NCBI GenBank assembly: GCA_028287505.1 | Contig: JAQBPN010000112.1 | Coordinates: forward strand, 1 to 57,461 | Length of the DNA: 57,461 nucleotides | Origin: Fibrobacterota bacterium | Lineage (GTDB): Bacteria; Fibrobacterota; Fibrobacteria; UBA11236 | Direction: 5' to 3' | Shown here: positions 49,047 through 57,461 of the stretch, piece after piece | Layout of the letters: each line of letters starts with the position of its first letter | Numbering within the stretch: the stretch's first letter is position 1 | The notes under the pieces: generated by a model | Database searches by the model: none | Seen by the model: only the letters and a program-made list of their open reading frames with translations | Told to the model about the DNA's origin: nothing | Program-made: the position numbers and the translations under genes

Positions 49047-49161
49047 ATTTTTCGCCCGGAAGCACCCAAGATCATCTTCCTCCTTTCCCCTCTTTACGCC
49101 CGACGCCCGACGCCGAGGGGCGAAGCGGCCGAACCAGAGGGAGGCCCGTACGCCCGACGGG
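48989..49161 (+). repeat. GTCGGGC-type dispersed palindromic element, copy B
   Basis: Four tandem GTCGGGC units, a hairpin CGGGCGAAAAATC (49013-49025) with GATTTTTCGCCCG (49046-49058), then GCCCGACGCCCGACGCCGAG, GGGCGAAGCGG and GCCCGTACGCCCGACG. The last block matches copy A (1151-1316, minus strand) almost base for base over about 65 bases, while the hairpin tips differ. The left part is translated as the tail of the acyltransferase frame. Confidence 0.75.
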
Positions 49162-49280
49162 ACGCTGCTACAAAGCTCTCAAACCACTCTCAGTGCGCAG
49201 CCCTCAACTCCACGGATCTTCCTTCCCTGCGGTCGATAGTCATTGAAATCCGAAAAGTTTATGATACATTTACCTACCCT

Positions 49281-49880
49281 ATGGAAAACCTTTTACAGGA
49301 TCCGTCAAAATTTGACGACAAAACCCTTCAAAAACTGAGGGAAGTGGAACATTTCCTGCGGAAATGGAACAAGAACATCAATCTGGTGAGCGAAGCGGAT
49401 GAGCCGACCGTCTGGGAGCGGCACATCGTGGACTCGGTTCAATTGATGCCATTTTTCAAGGAAGTCAACAAACTGGCGGATATGGGAAGCGGCGTCGGAT
49501 TGCCTGCGGTCCCCCTCGCCATCGCCTGCCCGGACATCGATGTCTTCGCAATCGAACCCCGCCAGAAAAAATCGGCCTTGATGGCGGAGCTGATCCGGGA
49601 GATCCGCATTCCCAACCTGCACGTCCTCTCCGAACGGGTCGAGAAGGTTTTTCTATCTCATATGGACGTCGTTTGCTGTCGCGCTTTCGGTGAATTCACG
49701 CGCGATGCCCGGCTTGCCTATAAGATGTTGAAACCCGGCGGTCTCTTCATGACCTTCAAGACGGCGGAAGAAAACAACATCCCCCAAGGCTATGATAAGG
49801 TCGACAACTACCCGTATCATCTGCCCGGCAATACCCGCAAGTACTACATCGTCATCGCCACCAAAACTGGAGAGATGTGA
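49281..49880 (+). CDS. rsmG: 16S rRNA m7G527 methyltransferase RsmG
   Basis: 199 residues, usual length. SAM-binding loop LADMGSGVGLPAVPLAIACPD, acidic EPRQKKSALMAELIREI, and FRKWNKNINLVSEADEPTVWERHIVDSVQLMPFF at the N-terminus, matching RsmG (GidB). It methylates G527 of 16S rRNA at the decoding site. Its stop overlaps the GTG start of parA (GTGA), the common rsmG-parA-parB order. Confidence 0.95.
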   Translation: MENLLQDPSKFDDKTLQKLREVEHFLRKWNKNINLVSEADEPTVWERHIVDSVQLMPFFKEVNKLADMGSGVGLPAVPLAIACPDIDVFAIEPRQKKSALMAELIREIRIPNLHVLSERVEKVFLSHMDVVCCRAFGEFTRDARLAYKMLKPGGLFMTFKTAEENNIPQGYDKVDNYPYHLPGNTRKYYIVIATKTGEM

Positions 49881-50656
49881 ACCGGATTATCGCCGCCTGC
49901 AACCAGAAGGGTGGAGTAGGCAAAACCACGACTTGCGTGAACACCTCCGCAGCGCTGGCCGCAATGGAGAAGAGGGTGTTGTTGGTGGATATGGATCCCC
50001 AGGCCAACGCCACCCAAGGTCTTGGCTTCAGTCCCCAGGATTTCGAAGACGATATCTATGATATCCTGACCCAGGCGGAAGGCGAAGTCACCAAGGCGCA
50101 GGTCCGTAATTATATCAAGCCGACCACGATGCCTTTCCTGGAAGTGCTCCCCTGCTCCCGATCCCTCGCGGGCCTGGAAGTGCAACTCATCACCCAGCCC
50201 TTGAGGGAAAAGCGCCTGACCCGGGTCCTGGAAAAGGTCCGGGAAGATTACGACTTCATCTTCATCGATTCGCCCCCGTCCCTGAGCATGCTGACTTTGA
50301 ACGTGCTCACCGCCGCGGACACGGTAATGATTCCCATCCAATGCGAGTACTATGCATTGCAGGGTCTCGCCGAACTGCTGAACACGATCCGCCTGGTGCA
50401 GCAGAACCTGAATCCCAAGCTCTCCATCGAGGGGGCTTTGCTCACCATGTACGATAGCCGGCTGAACCTGTCCAAGCAGGTTGCCGAAGATGTGCAGAGC
50501 ACCTTTTCCGAAAAAGTCTTCAAGACGATCATCCCGCGCAGCGTCAAGCTGAGCGAGGCTCCGTCATTCGGCCAGCCGATCATTCTTTACGATGCCTTGA
50601 GTTCCGGAGCCATGCGCTACATGGAGTTGGCCAAGGAGATTATCCAGAATGACTAG
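49877..50656 (+). CDS. parA: Chromosome-partitioning ATPase ParA (Soj)
   Basis: 259 residues from GTG 49877. Deviant Walker A motif NQKGGVGKTTTCVN at about 9-22, Walker A' VDMDPQANATQGLG, Walker B YDFIFIDSPPSL. Drives ParB-parS complexes apart by binding non-specifically to the nucleoid in its ATP form (family knowledge). Overlaps rsmG by 4 and parB by 8 bases, so all three are coupled. Confidence 0.97.
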   Translation: MNRIIAACNQKGGVGKTTTCVNTSAALAAMEKRVLLVDMDPQANATQGLGFSPQDFEDDIYDILTQAEGEVTKAQVRNYIKPTTMPFLEVLPCSRSLAGLEVQLITQPLREKRLTRVLEKVREDYDFIFIDSPPSLSMLTLNVLTAADTVMIPIQCEYYALQGLAELLNTIRLVQQNLNPKLSIEGALLTMYDSRLNLSKQVAEDVQSTFSEKVFKTIIPRSVKLSEAPSFGQPIILYDALSSGAMRYMELAKEIIQND

Positions 50657-51512
50657 GAAAGCGCTGGGCAAAGGCCTGGAAGCCATTTTCGGGAATCTGG
50701 GCCAGGAAGTCGTGCATCCCAAGACGGGATCCACAACCCTGGAAATTGAAATTTCCAAAATAGCTCCAAATCCTTTCCAGCCGCGCACGGATTTCGGTCA
50801 GGAAGAAATCCAGGAGCTGGCGAACTCGATCCGGGAGAAAGGGCTGTTGCAGCCCATCCTTCTCCGCAAGCATCATCAAGGCTACCAGATTGTAGCCGGC
50901 GAACGCCGCTTCCGCGCCATGCAGCTTTTGGGCCGCCCCCTGATCGCGGCGTTGGTGCGCGACCAGCTCTCCGATCGCGACATGATGGAAATGGCCCTGA
51001 TCGAGAACATCCAGCGCGTCCAGCTGAATGCCATCGAAGAGGCCATCGCCTTCGAACAATTGATCAACAATTGCGGCATCACCCACGATGAGCTGGCCCA
51101 GAAGCTTGGGAAGAGCCGCTCCGCCATCACCAATACCTTGCGCCTTCTCAAGCTGGACGATGAGCTGAAGGCGATGATCAAGGACGGCAAGCTGACGGCC
51201 GGCCACGGTCGCGCCTTGTTGCAAACCGATCCGAAAAAACGCGCCAAGCTGGCCCAGAAAATAGTGGACGACCATTTGAACGTGCGGCGCGCGGAAAAGT
51301 CCGGCGGCCGCAAAGGCGAGGGGCTGAAAGCCCTAAACCCCAATGCCCAGGCCTTCCTGGAAAAACTGCGTTTCCTGCTGGGGACCAAGGTCACCCTCAA
51401 GGGGAATGAGAACCGGGGCGTGCTGGAAATCCATTACATGAGCCGCCAGGATCTGGAAACGCTGGCGGACACGCTCGAGAAGGGCCAAGAAGCCAAGAGC
51501 GCGGCGGGCTGA
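50649..51512 (+). CDS. parB: Chromosome-partitioning protein ParB (Spo0J)
   Basis: 287 residues. CTPase/clamp motifs NPFQPRTDF, GYQIVAGERRFRAMQLLG (box with GERRFRA) and MEMALIENIQRVQLNAIEEA, helix-turn-helix region THDELAQKLGKSRSAITNTLRLLKL for parS, and a C-terminal dimerisation domain. It loads at the parS sites at 48872 and 48908. The linker before the C-terminal domain is basic and Gly-rich. Confidence 0.97.
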   Translation: MTRKALGKGLEAIFGNLGQEVVHPKTGSTTLEIEISKIAPNPFQPRTDFGQEEIQELANSIREKGLLQPILLRKHHQGYQIVAGERRFRAMQLLGRPLIAALVRDQLSDRDMMEMALIENIQRVQLNAIEEAIAFEQLINNCGITHDELAQKLGKSRSAITNTLRLLKLDDELKAMIKDGKLTAGHGRALLQTDPKKRAKLAQKIVDDHLNVRRAEKSGGRKGEGLKALNPNAQAFLEKLRFLLGTKVTLKGNENRGVLEIHYMSRQDLETLADTLEKGQEAKSAAG

Positions 51513-51559
51513 AAGCCGCGCCGGAGATTTTTGGACCTTAATAGCACGGTCCGGGTTCC

Positions 51560-52378
51560 ATGTCTAAGAAGCGTTACATTACCATCCAAATCCTGCCGGA
51601 CGACTCGAGCGACGCCTGGACCATCAAGCTGCGCTATCGGTTTTTCGAGTTCCTCTTCTATGCTATTATTATCGCACTGTTCGCCATAGCCCTTGCGGCG
51701 GTCAAGATCACGGAAATCAACGGCAAGGTGCTCACCGCCTCCCATCTGGCCGCCATCAACCGCCAATTGATGGATAAGCAGGAAAAGATGACCCTACTGG
51801 AAATGGAACTGGGAAGGATTGCCGAACAGGAGCAGAAGATCCGCGGCATCGTCCAGACCTTCATCACCGAACAGGGAGCCGATTCGTCCAAGGATTCCGA
51901 TCGGGGAAGCCGCCTCTCCCAAGCGGACCTGGACAAGTTCATCGCCGACGTGAGGGCGATCGAAAAGCGGAAACGCGGACCATCCCTGTTCCCGTCCCGG
52001 GAGGAAATCCCCGACATCTGGCCCGTGGCCGGAATCATCAGCCAGCCCTTCAACAACGGCGGCGCTCCTGAAGCCCGGCACGAAGGCATCGACATCATCG
52101 CCGAAAGCAACGCCCTGGTTTTGAGCGCGGCGCGCGGCATCGTCATCCAGGCCGGACAGGATCGGGACCTGGGGCGGTTCGTCAAGATCGACCACAATCA
52201 CGGTGTGCAAAGTCTCTATGCGCATTTGAGCCGGAGCTTTGTCCAAGCCGGGGACCACGTGGAAAAGGGAACCAGCATCGGAGCGGTGGGAAACACGGGA
52301 AACAGCTTCGGGCCGCATCTCCATTACGAAATCCTGGTCAAAGGCAAGTCCGTCGACCCGGAACAATACTTAAAGTAA
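51560..52378 (+). CDS. M23-family (LytM-like) peptidoglycan endopeptidase, membrane-anchored
   Basis: 272 residues. N-terminal transmembrane helix (FYAIIIALFAIALAAVKI, about 33-50), a coiled-coil (LAAINRQLMDKQEKMTLLEMELGRIAEQEQ), then the peptidase: zinc ligands RHEGID (H, D) and GPHLHYEI (HxH), with SLYAHLS between. Such enzymes cut cross-links in murein. It precedes the bactofilin gene by 13 bases, the same pair that shapes cells in Helicobacter and Caulobacter-type bacteria, so a role in morphology is likely. Confidence 0.93.
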   Translation: MSKKRYITIQILPDDSSDAWTIKLRYRFFEFLFYAIIIALFAIALAAVKITEINGKVLTASHLAAINRQLMDKQEKMTLLEMELGRIAEQEQKIRGIVQTFITEQGADSSKDSDRGSRLSQADLDKFIADVRAIEKRKRGPSLFPSREEIPDIWPVAGIISQPFNNGGAPEARHEGIDIIAESNALVLSAARGIVIQAGQDRDLGRFVKIDHNHGVQSLYAHLSRSFVQAGDHVEKGTSIGAVGNTGNSFGPHLHYEILVKGKSVDPEQYLK

Positions 52379-52391
52379 CCAGAGGAACCTT

Positions 52392-52739
52392 ATGTCCAAA
52401 ACCGTAGCCGCCGCCTCCCAGACGTACATTTGCGATGGAGCCAACTTTCTGGGGGATATCAAGGTAGAACACGACCTGAGGATAGATGGTTACTTCAAAG
52501 GAACCATAGAGGTTGCCGGGATCCTTATTCTTGGTCCCACGGGAAAAATCGAAGGCCAGGTGCAAGCGCGCGCCGCCACCATTGCCGGGAAAATCATCGG
52601 GAACATCAAAGGGATCGATAAAATCGTCCTGGAATCCAAGTCCACCTTGGTCGGAGACCTTCAGACTCGGGAACTCGTAATCAACGAGGGGGCGATTTTC
52701 CAGGGCAATTGCTCCATGCAGATGGATGAAAAAAAGTAA
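52392..52739 (+). CDS. Bactofilin
   Basis: 115 residues. A short disordered N-terminus, then repeating beta-helix rungs: FLGDIKVEHDLRIDGYFKGTIEV, ILILGPTGKIEGQVQARAATIAGKIIGNIKGIDKIVLESKSTLVGDLQTRELVINEGAIFQG. Bactofilins form filaments at the membrane that position murein enzymes; the neighbouring M23 peptidase is the probable partner. SD AGAGGA precedes the ATG. Its 3' end overlaps atpZ by 14 bases. Confidence 0.94.
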   Translation: MSKTVAAASQTYICDGANFLGDIKVEHDLRIDGYFKGTIEVAGILILGPTGKIEGQVQARAATIAGKIIGNIKGIDKIVLESKSTLVGDLQTRELVINEGAIFQGNCSMQMDEKK

Positions 52740-52980
52740 TCCCGAGGGAACCCAAACCGACGGGGCCAACCAATGGATGGCCCTGCTCAATCTTGGCTGG
52801 CTGATTGTCGGCAACATGCTGCTGTTCGTAGGCGGCGGATTGTGGCTGGACAAGCATTTCAATACCGCGCCGATTCTATTACTGATAGGCGTGTTTTTGG
52901 GATTCTTCGGGAGCGGCTATACCATATATCTGGCCGTGAAAAAACTCGAACGTGACGAAGCCGGCAAGCCCCATCCCTAA
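52726..52980 (+). CDS. atpZ: AtpZ-like ATP synthase accessory membrane protein
   Basis: 84 residues. Two hydrophobic helices: WMALLNLGWLIVGNMLLFVGGGLWLDKHF and APILLLIGVFLGFFGSGYTIYLAVKKL. The WLDKHFNTAP turn is typical of AtpZ/AtpI-type (F0F1-ATPase_gene1/AtpZ) proteins. These assist assembly of the c-ring and may carry Mg or Ca. The gene starts within the bactofilin coding sequence, so the ATP synthase operon is translationally linked to the cell-shape pair. Confidence 0.85.
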   Translation: MKKSNPEGTQTDGANQWMALLNLGWLIVGNMLLFVGGGLWLDKHFNTAPILLLIGVFLGFFGSGYTIYLAVKKLERDEAGKPHP

Positions 52981-53038
52981 CTGCCCAAATCAGGTTTTGC
53001 CAGGCCGCCCGGCCTTTAAAGGTGAGGTGGATTTTGCT

Positions 53039-53485
53039 ATGATTCCCTCGCGTAAAAAACCCCCGGCAAAATCTTTTTCGGGGAAAACGGATCACTCTGT
53101 TTTGTCCATCTACTCCAAAAAAATCGCACTCGTCATGGTCCTGTTGGCCGTGGCCGCCGGCCTGGTATCCTCCCGTATCGAGGGATACCCCGTTGCGTTC
53201 GCGACCGGAGCCGTGGTCTTCATGGCCTTGAACGCCTTGGCCGCGATTTACCCCCTCTACCGCTTCCGCGGCAAAATGAATCCCTTCAATGTTTATGTGG
53301 CGGGCATGGTGGTCCGCATGGCCATCATCGGCATGGTCCTGATCGCCGTCATCCTGGCGGGAGGCCTGAGCCAATCCGCCTTGCTCGCCGTCACCCTGAC
53401 TGCCATGGTATCCTTTGTCGCCTACCTGGCCGTGGAAATCCACCATTTCCTCCGCCATAACGCCAGCCTGATGAGCCCAACCTGA
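53039..53485 (+). CDS. AtpI-like membrane protein of the ATP synthase operon
   Basis: 148 residues from the ATG at 53039 preceded by GGTGAGG; a longer frame from GTG 52952 is possible. Four predicted helices: IALVMVLLAVAAGLVSS, YPVAFATGAVVFMALNALAAIYPL, VYVAGMVVRMAIIGMVLIAVILAG and SALLAVTLTAMVSFVAYLAVEIHHFL. Size, topology and position just before atpB fit ATP synthase subunit I, though sequence similarity is not obvious by eye. Stop overlaps the atpB start by one base. Confidence 0.7.
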   Translation: MIPSRKKPPAKSFSGKTDHSVLSIYSKKIALVMVLLAVAAGLVSSRIEGYPVAFATGAVVFMALNALAAIYPLYRFRGKMNPFNVYVAGMVVRMAIIGMVLIAVILAGGLSQSALLAVTLTAMVSFVAYLAVEIHHFLRHNASLMSPT

Positions 53486-54342
53486 TGCACTTGAAAAAGA
53501 CGCTTTTCGCCGCCATCCTCCTCCTTTCCGGATTGCCCCTGCGCGCCGAAGAAGGCCTGGGCGAATTCCTCACCCACCATATCTCCAACTCCCATGAGTG
53601 GAAACCCATCCCTTTCCTGCCCGCCCTCCATCTGCCGACCGGATGGATACTCTTCGGGGTGGACGTCTCCCCCAGCCAGCATGTGCTGATGATGTTCATC
53701 GCCGCCGCGCTGCTGATCGTCCTGTTCGCCTTCGGCTCCCGTCGCAAGCGCAATGCTCCGGCCTCCAAGCTGGGCCACGCCTTGGAAGCCATGGTCATTT
53801 ATGTCCGGGATGAAGTGGTGGAACCGAACCTGGGCAAACACGATACCCCGGCCTGGATGCCTTTTTTCCTGACCATCTTCTTCTTCTTCCTGGCGCTCAA
53901 TCTCATCAGCCTCGTCCCGGGGTTCTCCGCCGCCACCGGCAACGTGAATTTCACCGCCGCCATGGCCGTGCTCATTTTCATCACGTACAATGTGGCCGGC
54001 ATCATCCACAACGGCCCCGTCAATTACGTGCTGAACCTGTTTCCCAAAGGCGTGCCCTGGCCGATCATGATCATCCTGGTTCCCATCGAGCTCCTTGGCC
54101 TGGTCACCAAGGCCGCCGCCCTCTGCATCCGTCTTTTCGCCAATATGACCGCGGGCCATATCCTGCTGTTGTCCCTGACGGGCCTCATCATCGTCTTCAA
54201 GACCACCCTGGTGGCGTTCGGTTTCGTGCCCATGACCCTCTTCATCTATCTGATCGAGGTCCTGGTCGCCTTTCTGCAAGCGTACATCTTCACTTTGCTT
54301 TCGGCCCTGTTCGTGGGAATGGCCCTCCACCAAGAGCATTAA
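53485..54342 (+). CDS. atpB: ATP synthase F0 subunit a
   Basis: 285 residues. Signal-like N-terminus (FAAILLLSGLPLRAEEG), unusual for E. coli but common in FCB bacteria. Helices include MPFFLTIFFFFLALNLISLVPG and PWPIMIILVPIELLGLVTKAAALCIRLFANMTAGHILLLSL. The essential Arg of the proton path is in LCIRLFANM. Provides the half-channels for ions entering the c-ring. Confidence 0.96.
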   Translation: MHLKKTLFAAILLLSGLPLRAEEGLGEFLTHHISNSHEWKPIPFLPALHLPTGWILFGVDVSPSQHVLMMFIAAALLIVLFAFGSRRKRNAPASKLGHALEAMVIYVRDEVVEPNLGKHDTPAWMPFFLTIFFFFLALNLISLVPGFSAATGNVNFTAAMAVLIFITYNVAGIIHNGPVNYVLNLFPKGVPWPIMIILVPIELLGLVTKAAALCIRLFANMTAGHILLLSLTGLIIVFKTTLVAFGFVPMTLFIYLIEVLVAFLQAYIFTLLSALFVGMALHQEH

Positions 54343-54368
54343 TCAAACCAGTACACAAGGAGCAACAA

Positions 54369-54602
54369 ATGGCTTTGGAATCTGCAAGCATGGGTTTTCT
54401 TTCCGCCGGCATCGGCGCCGGCCTCGCCGCAATCGGCGCGGGCATCGGAATCGGCCGCCTGGCCGGCTCGGCATTGGAGGGCATCGCCCGCCAGCCTGAA
54501 GCCGTGGGCGTTCTCCGCACCACCATGCTTATCGCAGCCGCCCTCGTGGAAGGCGTAGCCCTGTTCGCGCAGGTCATCTGCCTTATCGTGGCCTTCAAGT
54601 AA
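54369..54602 (+). CDS. atpE: ATP synthase F0 subunit c
   Basis: 77 residues, two helices with the polar loop ARQPE. The ion-binding carboxylate is the Glu in AALVEGVALFAQ. The Gln of TM1 and the Ser after Glu that mark sodium-binding rings are replaced by Ile and Gly, so the enzyme is probably proton-coupled. SD AAGGAG precedes the ATG. Confidence 0.97.
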   Translation: MALESASMGFLSAGIGAGLAAIGAGIGIGRLAGSALEGIARQPEAVGVLRTTMLIAAALVEGVALFAQVICLIVAFK

Positions 54603-54656
54603 TCCGGTTATGGAATCGGGACGGCATTTGGCCTTCCCATGGGAGAGGATGAGAGA

Positions 54657-55262
54657 ATGAGCGCCGAACTGAACGGGCAGCAATATGCGCAAGCCGCCGA
54701 GGCCGCCCCGGGGGAAACCCACAGCGAAGTCGGAACTGCGTCCCACGCGGAAAGCGGGAAACTGCCTCCGTTCCTTCAATTCGATCCGGGCGTATGGATG
54801 TGGACCTTCCTGGTCTTCGTGCTGCTGCTCCTCGTCTTGAAGAAGATGGCCTGGAAACCCATCATCGACGCCCTCGAAGAGCGCGACAGGACCATCAACG
54901 AGAGCCTGGATCAGGCCGCGCGCATCCAAGAGGAATCCAAGCGCATCACCGAGGAACAGAACAAAATCCTGTCCGCGGCGCGGCACGAAGCCAGCTCCCT
55001 GTTGCAGTCCTCCAAGTCGGCCGCGGAAGACCTCCGCCGCAAACTGGAACAGGCCGCCCAGGAAGAGAAGGCCCGCATCATCGCTTCCGCCACCCAGGAA
55101 ATCGACGCGTCCAAGCGCGCCGCCATGGCCGAACTCAAGCGGACCACGGCGGATCTGTCCATCCGCATCGCCGAAAAGCTGATCCAGGCCAGCCTGGACG
55201 ACTCCAAGCAGCGCGCCTTGGTCGATCAGCTCATCACCGAAGTCTCGGCGGCGAAAGCCTAA
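54657..55262 (+). CDS. atpF: ATP synthase F0 subunit b
   Basis: 201 residues from the ATG at 54657; an in-frame ATG at 54639 is also possible. A 45-residue polar N-terminal extension (AAEAAPGETHSEVG) precedes the single membrane helix (VWMWTFLVFVLLLLVLKKM). A long coiled-coil then follows (ALEERDRTINESLDQAARIQEESKRI...AAEDLRRKLEQAAQEEKARI). Forms the peripheral stalk. The extension is longer than usual. Confidence 0.95.
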   Translation: MSAELNGQQYAQAAEAAPGETHSEVGTASHAESGKLPPFLQFDPGVWMWTFLVFVLLLLVLKKMAWKPIIDALEERDRTINESLDQAARIQEESKRITEEQNKILSAARHEASSLLQSSKSAAEDLRRKLEQAAQEEKARIIASATQEIDASKRAAMAELKRTTADLSIRIAEKLIQASLDDSKQRALVDQLITEVSAAKA

Positions 55263-55278
55263 GGGAAACGCAAGGATC

Positions 55279-55815
55279 ATGAAAAAGGAAAAAGCCGCCG
55301 CCATTTACGCCCGCATGCTGCTGCAGGCCGCGGAAGATCACAAGGCCGCGGATGCCGTCTCCTCGGACATGCACGCCTTGGCGGAAACCTTCCGCAAGCT
55401 GCCGGCTTTGCACAAGTTCCTCACGAACCCGGTGCGCAAGTCCGACGAGAAGGCCAAGCTCATCGCCACGGCGGCCGTCAAGCTCGCTCCGCTCTCGCAA
55501 CAGTTCCTCAAGCTGTTGCAGACCAAGAACCGCTTCGCGTTGTTGCGCGCGATCGCGGACGAATACATCGCCCTGGAAGAGGCCCGCCAGAACATCCTGC
55601 GCGCCAACGTGGTGAGCGCAAGGCCCCTGACCCAGGACCAGATCGAAAAGCTGACGCGCGGCCTGGAAGCCAAGCGCCCGGGCAAGAAATACATCCTGAC
55701 CAATCAAATCGACGCGTCCCTGATCGCCGGATTCCGCATCGTCCAAGGCGACACCATCACCGACGCCAGCATCAAGCATAAACTCGATCTGCTCAAGCAG
55801 AAATTAGCCGCATAG
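55279..55815 (+). CDS. atpH: ATP synthase F1 subunit delta
   Basis: 178 residues. AAIYARMLLQAAEDH at the N-terminus, LHKFLTNPVRKSDEKAKLI, a central FLKLLQTKNRFALLRAIADEY and C-terminal GFRIVQGDTITDASIKHKLDLLKQ fit the family. Connects F1 to the peripheral stalk. Sixteen bases after atpF. Confidence 0.95.
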   Translation: MKKEKAAAIYARMLLQAAEDHKAADAVSSDMHALAETFRKLPALHKFLTNPVRKSDEKAKLIATAAVKLAPLSQQFLKLLQTKNRFALLRAIADEYIALEEARQNILRANVVSARPLTQDQIEKLTRGLEAKRPGKKYILTNQIDASLIAGFRIVQGDTITDASIKHKLDLLKQKLAA

Positions 55816-55833
55816 GAAGGCATAGGATCAATC

Positions 55834-57360
<1,527 letters not shown>

Positions 57361-57369
57361 GACTGAACC

Positions 57370-57461
57370 ATGCCGACAATCAAAGAATTACGCCTTCGGA
57401 TCAAGTCGTTACAGAACACGAGCAAGATCACGTCGGCCATGAAAATGGTTTCGGCCGCGCG
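57370..57461 (+). CDS. atpG: ATP synthase F1 subunit gamma (partial, N-terminus only)
   Basis: Thirty residues before the window ends: MPTIKELRLRIKSLQNTSKI then TSAMKMVSAAR, the conserved N-terminal helix of gamma, which forms the rotor shaft. Nine bases after atpA. The rest, and presumably atpD and atpC, lie beyond the right edge. Confidence 0.95.
   Translation, partial: MPTIKELRLRIKSLQNTSKITSAMKMVSAA

Overview
The window looks like chromosomal DNA from a high-GC member of the FCB group, most likely a free-living Fibrobacterota lineage. The best taxonomic clue is a TIGR02147-type regulator (11653-12480), a family I know mainly from Fibrobacter and relatives. Supporting clues are a short primary-type sigma factor without region 1.1, FlgD/T9SS-like C-terminal tails on secreted proteins, and TAnnTTTG-like boxes upstream of some genes. 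This placement is inferred, not measured.

Layout. 1-8.6 kb: purA (partial), a Cys-motif protein, a lipoprotein, an unusual outer-membrane protein, then gyrB, dciA and recF on the minus strand, with a terminator between recF and dciA. 8.6-14.4 kb: a large alpha-galactosidase-like enzyme, then the TIGR02147 regulator translationally coupled to a DUF2341/LamG lipoprotein. 14.4-24.9 kb: the most unusual region. Four paralogous c-type cytochrome lipoproteins, two DUF4266 lipoproteins, two DUF3570 outer-membrane proteins and a TlpA thioredoxin lie on the plus strand. Interleaved on the minus strand are three paralogous secreted proteins predicted to begin, after signal cleavage, with histidine. A DUF6807 (PmoA-like) protein and a small tail-only protein close the region. 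25-30.2 kb: a three-gene signalling operon (REC-PAS-kinase, REC-HD-GYP variant, REC-PAS-GGDEF-EAL). 30.4-36 kb: an outer-membrane protein, dnaN, fabV, a Crp/Fnr regulator and small enzymes. 36-43.4 kb: tRNA-Met(CAT), tex, a sigma factor, a VapBC-like toxin-antitoxin pair, hldE and a papain-like hydrolase. 43.5-51.5 kb: mnmE-yidC-yidD-rnpA-rpmH on the minus strand, then an acyltransferase, two parS sites and rsmG-parA-parB. 51.5-57.5 kb: an M23 peptidase and bactofilin running into the F-type ATP synthase operon (atpZ, atpI-like, atpB-E-F-H-A and the start of atpG).

How it fits together. Housekeeping genes for replication, segregation, membrane insertion and energy are typical of an origin-proximal region, but dnaA is absent and dnaN, recF and rpmH are separated. 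The 14-23 kb cluster reads as a duplicated extracytoplasmic redox module: heme lipoproteins, an outer-membrane protein with two DxxSGAS motifs resembling ApbE flavinylation sites, a thioredoxin, and secreted proteins with a possible copper-binding histidine brace. I regard this as the most interesting candidate for an undescribed system.

The window also holds non-coding structure. A dispersed hairpin repeat (seven copies, with a compensatory base change) sits mostly just after stop codons. A second repeat built on GTCGGGC occurs at two distant loci. A 213-bp element with perfect 21-bp inverted ends lies between convergent genes.
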